Of a DNA stretch of 64,000 nucleotides, positions 34,082 to 45,108 are shown in pieces. How positions within the stretch are numbered: the first letter of the stretch is position 1; every line of letters starts with the position of its first letter. Location: assembly GCA_026745465.1 (NCBI GenBank), contig JACYXH010000573.1:32501-96500 (forward strand). Direction: 5' to 3'. The translations under genes were made by a program, and so were the position numbers. The DNA comes from Lota lota (lineage: Eukaryota > Chordata > Actinopteri > Gadiformes > Lotidae). A model generated the notes under the pieces. It ran no database searches, was not told the DNA's origin, and saw only the letters and a program-made list of their open reading frames with translations.

Positions 34082-37000
34082 GTAAGCTGTGTTTATCTTT
34101 ATGCGCAAGGGGCAAACATTTGACTTTTGAACATGCCTGGCCTACTGTATACTGTATACTGACACACATGTTTTTTTTTTCTTTATCTGAACTGGAAACA
34201 TTATTTAAACGAAATGATCAGGATCGTCGTAATTATAATTTTTTTATGTTGGTGCGACACATGTTTTTATATTTATCCCAGTAAAGAAGAGTTTAATAAC
34301 GCTGTCATTTTATATTGCCTTGTTTGGTTTGTCTTCCAGGGGAGCTTTTGAGGATCCATTCTGATTTTGTGCAGAGCGTTTCAATCCCAGTTCTCAAAGG
34401 TCTCCTGGATGACCTTTTGCATCATGAAGTGTTGAGTTTCGAGGAGAAGAACTTTGTGATGGAGAACCAGATGACCACAACGGACCGAGCACGTTGTCTG
34501 ATCGAGATGGTGATCCGGAAAGGGGACAGAGCAAGTCAGATGATGATTGGTAGTATGAAGGATAGGGACCCAGAATTATGCATCACCCTGGGTCTGATCT
34601 CTTCTCCTGCTGCTCATGTCGGTGAGTTGTAGCTATGAATGTTTTTTTTAAGACATTATCGCTGCCAACTTTGTTTTGTTTTGTCAAGACATTACATTTA
34701 TTTAGCAGACAACGTAATTGTTGAACACATGTTTAGAATAGGACTGTGCTAGTACATGTGTACTAAGCTGTTCTTCTCTGTAAAGTAATTATTGAACACA
34801 TGTTTAGAATAGGACCCCCTGCCTGTGCTAGTACATGTGTACTAAGCTGCTCCCCTCAGGATGGGAATAGGATCAAGGATATCTGTTAGGGGAGAGGAGC
34901 GAGTGGACCCAAATGCACGACACAGACACGCTGACACGGGGGTAAACAATACAAGGGCTTTACTGAGGAGAACCAAAGAGTAAGGCTGGAAACAGGAGGA
35001 CGAGGCAAGGGGCTTGATAGCAGGCGGGTAGTCAGGCAGGCGAGGGTTCGGCAACGGGCAGGTAGTCTGACAGGCTGAACAAAGGGAGAAGACAGTTTAG
35101 TGCAAGCGATTGACACTATGGCAATCTGAACAAGAGGAAGAGCCAGGGAAAAGGTACTGACTGTGAAGTGTAAACAACGATCTAGCGATGACTGCTTGGA
35201 GATCTGGGGTTGATATAGTGAGTGCTCATGAAAATTGCCGGCCGGTGTGTAGACAGAGGGAGATGAATGGATGACGTAGATGAAAGACAATGGCTAGATA
35301 GCAGAAGTGGACGGCGTGACAATATCAGATGGGTCTTCAAAAGTTTAAATATTTACAAGATCAACCAAATTGTTTACATATTTACACAATATGAACACCC
35401 TCATCCAGAGATCCAGAGAGAAAGAGTGAGAGACAAACAAACTATTTCAAAGAAGAATCGGAGAATATATTTTTCTGTGCTGTGTGTATGTATTCTATTT
35501 GCATGAGTGATGGCGCTTATCGTATAGTCACTATACGATAAGCGCCATTACTCTGGTCTAATGCAAATATAACGGTATATAGTGGTGCACTATACTTTAG
35601 TGCACCACTTTCTCCCGCTTTGAAAAATGCCAATCTAGAGAATGTTTCAGAGTGAGAGCGTCAACGTAAAAAGTCGATAAATCTAGTGAGAAGGTCGCTA
35701 AGCAACACTGAGGGGAACTGGACAAACTGATTGGTTCACAACATCATGCTTTCATTGTTACAGAGCTGGACGGTTTGGTGCTGCACACTTTTACAGCAGG
35801 AAGAAGAAGACTAAGATACTGCACTGATCCGTGATTTATCATTATTATGTAGCTATCAATTATATATCCTATATCATTAGGTTGATTGCTGTTTTTCTGT
35901 ATACACATTCGGTTCAAAACGTTATTAAAAAGGCTACGTTTTGTTAATGTTTAAACTGTAGCCTACTTAAAACCTCTCACTCTTATGTGAGAGCTGTTCT
36001 GAGAGCCGCTCTGAAAAGAGCTGCTCTGAGCGCTTATTATTATTATTGTTGAATGTTACAGTTACATCTTGTTACTAATTAAATGTAGGTCTTAGTTAAA
36101 TTGTATAATGTTTATTTGTACAGTGCTACTTTATATGTAGTAGAATGACATAGGAATTAATGCTGTGGTGTAACATTATGGATTAACTGGATGTTTGAAC
36201 ACTGCCTGCAGGACAAGCAACATCCAGAACCACATATATCACTCCAGCTACCTCCAGTGAAACACAGCCTGCAGGTCAAGCAACATCCAGCACTCCAACT
36301 ACCTCCAGTGAAACACAGCCTGCAGGTCAAGCAACATCCAGCACTCCAGCTACCTCCAGTGAAACACAGCCTGCAGGTCAAGCAACATCCAGCACTCCAG
36401 TTACCTCCAGTGAAACACAGCCTGCAGAAGGTAAGTTCTGTTAATTGTATTGTTACAGCTGCAGTTATGTAACTAATGTCAAAATAGCCTAATCCAGACA
36501 CATTTGGCTGTGTTGGGTCATGCCAAAACATTCATATTAATAAAAGATACTGTTGTTGACCAGCTGTCAATGTATTGCTAAGTTGAAACAAGGATTATAA
36601 TGTAAAGAAATCACCTAATTTTCCGATATAGCCAAACTTATATTGGTTTACTGTTCGCTTACAGCCTGCAATTAAAAAATGAAAACCATTTTGGGCTGAA
36701 AAGTGTAAAGATACCAGCAAGTCATGAGAAGTTACCTCAAAACCCCTTTTGTAGGTCTCTGTATCACGTGTCGCACACTTTTACAGCAGGAAGAAGAGGA
36801 CTAAGATACTGCACTGATCTGTGATATATCATAATTATGTAGCTATAAATGATACATCATCATATATCATTATGTTGATTGCTATTTTTTTATATACACG
36901 TTCAGTTAAAAATGATATTAAATAGGCTACGTTTTGTAAATGTTTAAACTGTAGCCTACTTGAAACCTCTCACTCTTATGTTAGTTAATTGTTAATTTAC

Positions 37001-40000
37001 AGAGTTAATTCGTTTGGCGATGTGTCGCTTGTCGTGCACCTCTGAGGTTTTGAAGCACCACACTGAGAGTGTGCAAACTGGGTGTCCATATCATGGATGT
37101 GGGGGATTTCCCACCAAACACGTTTACTACCCCTCCTCAAAGAGGCACAGAGAGGCACACATTCCATCACCTCCTCCTCAAACGCCTTCGCCTTCAAAGC
37201 TGCCATGCCGGAGATCTCCCTGAGTGTGTGTGGTGATGGCTGGTTCAACAGGTGTGCAGCCTCACCCAGCACCAGAGTCCAATCAGTCTGACTCGGGCCA
37301 GGTGAGGCTGCTTCAACCAGCCATCGACCACACACACTTCAAAAGTCTGATCCAGATATGTAGGGTAACTGTTGGGCTGTCAGGTTAAATGGTTTGATCC
37401 AGATATGTAGGGTTAATGTGGGTCTATCATCTTAAACAATGTTAAACAATATACTGCAGATGAACAGCAGAATAACTCAGTGGAGGAGATGTAAAACTAT
37501 CGTGTTATGTCAGCAGAACAAGTCACTTTTCACTGATACTCATCAATGATTCCACTACTTAGCAAGTTATAACATATCTTAAGTAGAATTTAATACTGCT
37601 ATCATGAAACAATCATATTGTTGTGGAAGTATCAAAATAATCCTGAATTATCGTATCCATAACATGCAGTCCCAACCAGCTTCTCCGACCACAAGTAATG
37701 AAGCCACTAAATATCATGAAGTTGATCGATAACTTCTGTTGTCTTCTCAATTAGGATCTGCTGCTGTCGAGTGCCAACATAAAATCAAGTCCCATCTGAA
37801 GGAGAAGTTCAGGTGTGTGTTTGAGGGAATCGCTAAAGCAGGACAGCGAACAGATCTGAATGACTTATACACAGAGCTCTTCATCACAGAGAGAGGCAGT
37901 GGAGAGGTCAACAAGGAACATGAGGTCAGACTGATTGAAACAGCTTCCAAGAAACCAGCCAAGGAGGAAACACCAATCAGATGTGAAGACATCTTTAAAC
38001 CCTTACCTGGACAAGATCAACCAATCAGAACAATGATGACAACTGGAGTGGCCGGCATTGGAAAAACCATCTTAACACACAAGTTCACTCTGGACTGGGC
38101 TGAAGGCAAAGCCAACCACGACATACACTTCACATTTCTCTTCACCTTCAGAGAGCTGAATTTACTGAAAGGGAAAGAGTTTAGCTTGGTGGAACTTCTT
38201 CATCACTTCTTTATTGAGACCAAAAAAGCAGGAATCTGCAGTTACGACCAGTTCAAAGTTGTCTTCATCCTGGATGGTCTGGATGAGTGTCGACTTCCTC
38301 TGGACTTCCAGAACAACCAGATCTGGACTGATGTCACAGAGCCAACCTCGGTGGACGTGCTGCTGACAAACCTCATCAGGGGCTACCTGCTTCCCTCTGC
38401 CCGCATCTGGATAACCACACGCCCTGCGGCAGCCAATCAGATCCCTGCTGAGTGTGTTGACATGGTGACAGAAGTGAGAGGGTTCACCGACCCACAGAAG
38501 GAGGAGTACTTCAGGAAGAAATTCAAAAAGGAGACGGAGGCCAACACAATCATCTCCCACATCAAGACATCACGAAGCCTCCACATCATGTGTCACATCC
38601 CAGTCTTCTGTTGGATCACTGCTACAGTTCTTGAGGAGTTCTTCAAAACATCCCGAAGTGGAGAAGAGATACCCAAGACTGTGACTCAGATGTACATCCA
38701 CTTCCTGAGGGTTCAGTCCATACAGGGGAACAGGAAGTATCGTGGGAGAGCTGTAACAGATCAACACTGGAGTTCAGAGAGCAGAAAGATCATTGTTTCT
38801 CTGGGAAAACTGGCTTTTAACCAGCTGGAGAAAGGCAACCTGATCTTCTACGAGGAAGACCTGGCAGAGTGTGGCATCAATATCAGAGCAGCCTTAGAGT
38901 ACACAGGAGTGTTCACCCAGATCTTTAAAGAGGAGTGTGGGCTGTACCAGGACAAGGTGTTCTGCTTTGTCCATCTGAGCATCCAGGAGTTTCTGGCTGC
39001 CCTTTATGTCTTTCTGTCCTTCATCGACACTGGGGTTAATCTGCTCTCAGGACAACCAAAATCCCTGTGGTGGTTTCTTGTTAGAAAGATTCAAAAAAAG
39101 AAAAGAAAGGTCAAACTCTACCAGAGTGCTGTGGACAAGGCCTTACAGAGTGAGAACGGACACCTGGACTTGTTCCTCCGCTTCCTCCTGGGCCTCTCTC
39201 TGGAGACCAATCAGAAACTCCTACGAGGACTGCTGAAACAGACAGGGAGCTCATGGACCAATGAGGAAACAGTGTCTTACATCAAGGAGAGGTTAAGTGG
39301 AGATCTCTCTACAGAGAGAAGCATCAATCTGTTCCACTGTCTGAATGAGCTGAATGACCGTTCTCTAGTGGAGGAGATCCAACAGTACCTAACATCAGGA
39401 AGACTCTCCAGAGAATCTCTCTCTCCTGCTCAGTGGTCAGCTCTGGTGTTTATCTTACTGTCATCAGAAGAGGAGCTGGACGTGTTTGACCTGAAGAAAT
39501 ACTCTGCTTCAGAGGAGGGTCTTCTGAGGCTGCTGCCAGTGGTCAAAGCCTCCAAAACATCTCTGTAGGTTCACTAATAACAAGTATTACAATACACACA
39601 ATACAATATGCATAATAATAGAATATAAAAGTTATAATAATATACAAAAGCGCACGAGGATAGTCCACAGCAGGGGGTCAGGTAGCGCGCGGTTCCCCTG
39701 ACGAAGATCATCCCGGGATTCCAGTTTCTTCATCCGTCGTCTCCTCTCCCTATAACGGTACCGGGACTTTGTTTTGCTCACGTTAAGAGCGAACAGTCTA
39801 CCGTGTTGTGACACCGAGCCGTACAGGCCTGCAACGTTTATGGCGGCATATCACTGACAAAAACAACTAACACATCTGTGCACACAAATCATTATTGTAA
39901 ACACTAACTGCACTCGCGCTCAGTAGTTCTCTGATCGCGAGAGCAATAATAAATAAAGCCTGAGGAAGAAACTGACGCCCCGTGCTCGTTTCTCCTCAAA

Positions 40001-43000
40001 AGACAATATATATTATATTGGAATATAACTTCTAATAATATTCAAAACACCTCTGTAGACGTACTGATACATCCATATATTACAATGCAATACACAATTT
40101 ACACAATACTGCAATAAAAAGTAATTAACACACAAAACTTACATTTTACACCCAATATTGAATAAACACAATGATCTAATGTATTGATTAGAATATATTA
40201 GTTAAATTAATAAAACATTTCTAAAAAATTATTTCAACACAATTCCTTCATTATGTTAAAAGTAAAAGAGGTAAGTTCTTTAAACACATTAACATGTTCC
40301 TGTTTGTTTTGTGTGAAGGCTGAATGACTGTCATCTGTCAGAGAGATGCTGTGAAGCTCTGGCCTCAGTTCTCAGCTCCAACTCCTCTAGTCTGAGAGAG
40401 CTGGACCTGAGTACCAATGATGTGCAGGATTCAGGAGTGAAGCTGCTCTCTGCTGGACTGGGGAGTCCACACTGTATACTGGAAACTCTCAGGTCAGTTT
40501 GACTCAATGTGCAAACAGTTACACCACAATGTTCATATCAGAGGACATTTAACATATTTACATCCAGAAAGTTAATAGGCATGAATATATTATTTCTATA
40601 GGAATAACTCAACATATTTATATTTGTGTTGCCATGACAGTATAGGTATACATTATATTCTTTGTTTGTTTCTGATGGTATAAGGTGTCTGTTGTATTAT
40701 ATTCTTATTGTGATTATCATGTAGTCAGACAGTAAGGTGGGGTTTAGAGTTGTTTAGCAAAGTAGAATAACTGCCTATTCATAAAACCGTCGTTTTAAGT
40801 GAAGTATAATGATAGCTTTGTTTAATAATTTCACATATATGTGGCATTTATATCTTAATATTTAAAGATCCAGGTTATTAATGTTAATATTATTTTTATG
40901 TAGGTAATAATACTTTGGTTACAATTTTCATAAAACATTTAATCACAGTTCCTAACATGTTGTGTTTATTGTGTGTGAAGGCTGAATGGCTGTCATCTGT
41001 CAGAGAGATGCTGTGAAGCTCTGGCCTCAGTTCTCAGCTCCAACTCCTCTAGTCTGAGAGAGCTGGACCTGAGTACCAATGATGTGCAGGATTCAGGAGT
41101 GAAGCTGCTCTCTGCTGGACTGGGGAGTCCACACTGTACACTGGAAACTCTCAGGTCAGTTTGAGTCAATGTGCAAACAGTTACACCACAATGTTCATAT
41201 CAGAGGACATTTAACATATTTACATCCAGAAAGTTAATAGGCATGAATATATATATATCATTTTCATAAGAATAACTCAACATATTTATATTTGTGTTGC
41301 CATGACAGTATAGGTATACATTATATTCTTTGTTTGTTTCTGATGGTATAAGGTGTCTGTTGTATTATATTCTTATTGTGATTATCATGTAGTCAGACAG
41401 TAAGGTGGGGTTTAGAGTTGTTTAGCAAAGTAGAATAACTGCCTATTCATAAAACCGTCGTTTTAAGTGAAGTATAATGATAGCTTTGTTTAATAATTTC
41501 ACATATATGTGGCATTTATATCTTAATATTTAAAGATCCAGGTTATTAATGTTAATATTATTTTTATGTAGGTAATAATACTTTGGTTACAATTTTCATA
41601 AAACCTTTAATCACAGTTCCTAACATGTTGTGTTTATTGTGTGTGAAGGCTGAATGGCTGTCATCTGTCAGAGAGATGCTGTGAAGCTCTGGCCTCAGTT
41701 CTCAGCTCCAACTCCTCTAGTCTGAGAGAGCTGGACCTGAGTACCAATGATGTGCAGGATTCAGGAGTGAAGCTGCTCTCTGCTGGACTGGGGAGTCCAC
41801 ACTGTACACTGGAAACTCTCAGGTCAGTTTTACTCAATGTGCAAACAGTTACACCACAAGGTTCATATCAGAGGACATTTAACAGATTTACATCCAGAAA
41901 GTTAATAGGCATGAATATATTATTTTCATAAGATTGCCATGACAGTATAGGTATACATTCTATTCTTACAGTTTGTTTGTGAAGGTTTCATGTGTATGTT
42001 GTTTTACATTCTTATTGTGATTATCATGTAGTCAGACAGTAAGGTGGGGTTTAGAGTTGTTTAGCGAAGTTGAATAACTGCCTATTCATAAAACTGTCGT
42101 TTTAAGTGACGTATAATGATAACTTTGTTTAATAATTTCACATATATGTTGCATTTATATCTTAATATTTAAAGATCCAGGTTATTAATATTATTTCATT
42201 TTTTTCATGTAGGTAATAATACTTTGGTTACAATCCTCATAAAACATTGAATCACAGTTCCTAACATGTTGTGTTTATTTTGTGTGAAGGCTGAATGGCT
42301 GTCATCTGTCAGAGAGATGCTGTGAAGCTCTGGCCTCAGTTCTCAGCTCCAACTCCTCTAGTCTGAGAGAGCTGGACCTGAGTACCAATGATGTGCAGGA
42401 TTCAGGAGTGAAGCTGCTCTCTGCTGGACTGGGGAGTCCACACTGTACACTGGAAACTCTCAGGTCAGTTTTACTCAATGTGCAAACAGTTACACCACAA
42501 TGTTCATATCAGAAGACATTTAAGAGATTTACATACATAAAAGTTATTAGGCATGAGTATATTTTTCTAAGAATAACTCAACATATTTATATTTGTGTTG
42601 CCATGACAGTATAGGTATACATTATATTTTTACAGTTTGTTAATGATGGTATAAGGTGTATGTTGTATTACATTCTTATTGTGATTATCATGGAGTCAGA
42701 CAGTAAGGTGGGGTTTAGAGTTGATAAGCAAAGTTGAATAACTGCCTTTTTATAAAACTGTATTTTTAAGTGAAGTTTGATCACTTTTGTTTAATAATTT
42801 AACATCTATGTGACATCTATCTCTTAATATTTAAAGTTCCAGGTTATTAATATTTCAATTTCTTCATGTAAAAATACTTTGGTTACAATTCTCAGAACAC
42901 CTTTAAACCCAGTTCCTAACATGTTGTGTTTATTTTGTGTGAAGGCTGAATGGCTGTCATCTGTCAGAGAGATGCTGTGAAGCTCTGGCCTCAGTTCTCA

Positions 43001-45026
43001 GCTCCAACTCCTCTAGTCTGAGAGAGCTGGACCTGAGTACCAATGATGTGCAGGATTCAGGAGTGAAGCTGCTCTCTGCTGGACTGGGGAGTCCACACTG
43101 TAAACTGGAAACTCTCAGGTCAGTTATCAGCCTCTTCTTCAAACTGTGTCTTTGGGCTTGTTAAATATGTAAGGGATGATCCACGACTAGGTGGGCTGTT
43201 ATGGAAAAGGTCCTGTCCTGTTAACTGTTAGTATGTTATGGATGTTATATGTTATGTAACTCTGGCCAGCTGATGTGAGGGTTAGGGGTTGCTGTCCTGT
43301 TAACTGCTAGTATGTTATGTATGTTATATGTTATGTAACTCTGGCCAGCTGATGTGAGGGTTAGGGTTAAGGGTTGCTGTCCTGTTAACTGCTAGTATGT
43401 TATGTATGTTATATGTTATGTAACTCTGGCCAGCTGCTGTGAGGGTTAGGGGTTGCTGTCCTGTTAACTGCTAGTATGTTATGTATGTTATATGTTATGT
43501 AACTCTGGCCAGCTGATGTGAGGGGTAGGGTTAGGGGTTGATGTCCTGTTAACTGCTAGTATGTTATGTATGTTATATGTTATCTAACTCTGGCCAGCTG
43601 ATGTGAGGGTTAGGGGTTGCTGTCCTGTTAACTGCTAGTATGTTATGTATGTTATGTTATGTAACTCTGGCCAGCTGATGTGAGGGTTAGGGGTTGCTGT
43701 CCTTTTAACTGCTAGTATGTTATGTATGTTATATGTTATGTAACTCTGGCCAGCTGATGTGAGGGTTAGGGGTTGCTGTCCTGTTAACTGCTAGTATGTT
43801 ATGTATGTTATATGTTATGTAACTCTGGCCAGTTGATGTGAGGGTTAGGGTTAGGGGTTGATGTCCTGTTAACTGCTAGTATGTTATGTATGTTATATGT
43901 TATGTAACTCTGGCCAGCTGATGTGAGGGTTAGGGTTAGGGGTTGCTGTCCTGTTAACTGCTAGTATGTTATGTATGTTATATGTATGTTATATGTTATG
44001 TAACTCTGGCCAGCTGATGTGAGGGCTAGGGGTTGCTGTCCTGTTAACTGCTAGTATGTTATGTATGTTATATGTTATGTAACTCTGGCCAGCTGATGTG
44101 AGGGTTAGGGGTTGATGTCTTGTTAACTGCTAGTATGTTATGTATGTTATATGTTATGTAACTCTGGCCAGCTGATGTGAGGGTTAGGGGTTGCTGTCCT
44201 GTTAACTGCTAGTATGTTATGTATGTTATATGTTATGTAACTCTGGCCAGCTGATGTGAGGGGTTAGGGTTAGGGGTTGTTGTCCTGTTAACTGCTAGTA
44301 TGTTATGTGTGTTATATGTTATGTAACTCTGGCCAGCTGATGTGAGGGTTAGGGTTAGGGGTTGCTGTCCTGTTAACTGCTAGTATGTTATGTATGTTAT
44401 ATGTTATGTAACTCTGGCCAGCTGATGTGAGGGTTAGGGTTAGGGGTTGCTGTCCTGTTAACTGCTAATATGTTATGTATGTTATATGTTATGTAACTCT
44501 GGCCAGCTGATGTGAGCTGAGGAGTTGTCATTAGTGTAGACATGGTGATGAGGCTGTAGACGTGCTGTGATCTGAATATAATGCACACCTCACCACTAGA
44601 ACATCACTGGCCGTGGTATAGTGATTCATATGGAACATTAAAGATGTCCTTTACATCACATTAGTTTGGTGTAAGTGCTGCTCATGTCCAATGCATTTCT
44701 GTTGCTCTTTTCCCTGCTGACAAAACACTCCCTGGTTCTACAAAATGTTAGAACTTGTGAAGAAACGGTCTTAGCGTACCAAACACATCGGACTTCTCCT
44801 GACTCTAACCGAACAATATCTAAGTTGAGTTGTAGCGATTGAGAAAGGAGCATTTGTTTAAGATCCTGTTTCACATCCAAGTGAAGGAAGTTCTGCTGTC
44901 TGTGATGATGTCATCTCCCCTCCTCCTCTTCCTGTTCTCAGACAGGGTGACACAGCTTTATCTCCATAAAGTATCAATAAAGCTTTTAGTGGTCCTCCAT
45001 ATGGAATTAATACACTTTATTAATGA

Positions 45027-45108
<82 letters not shown>

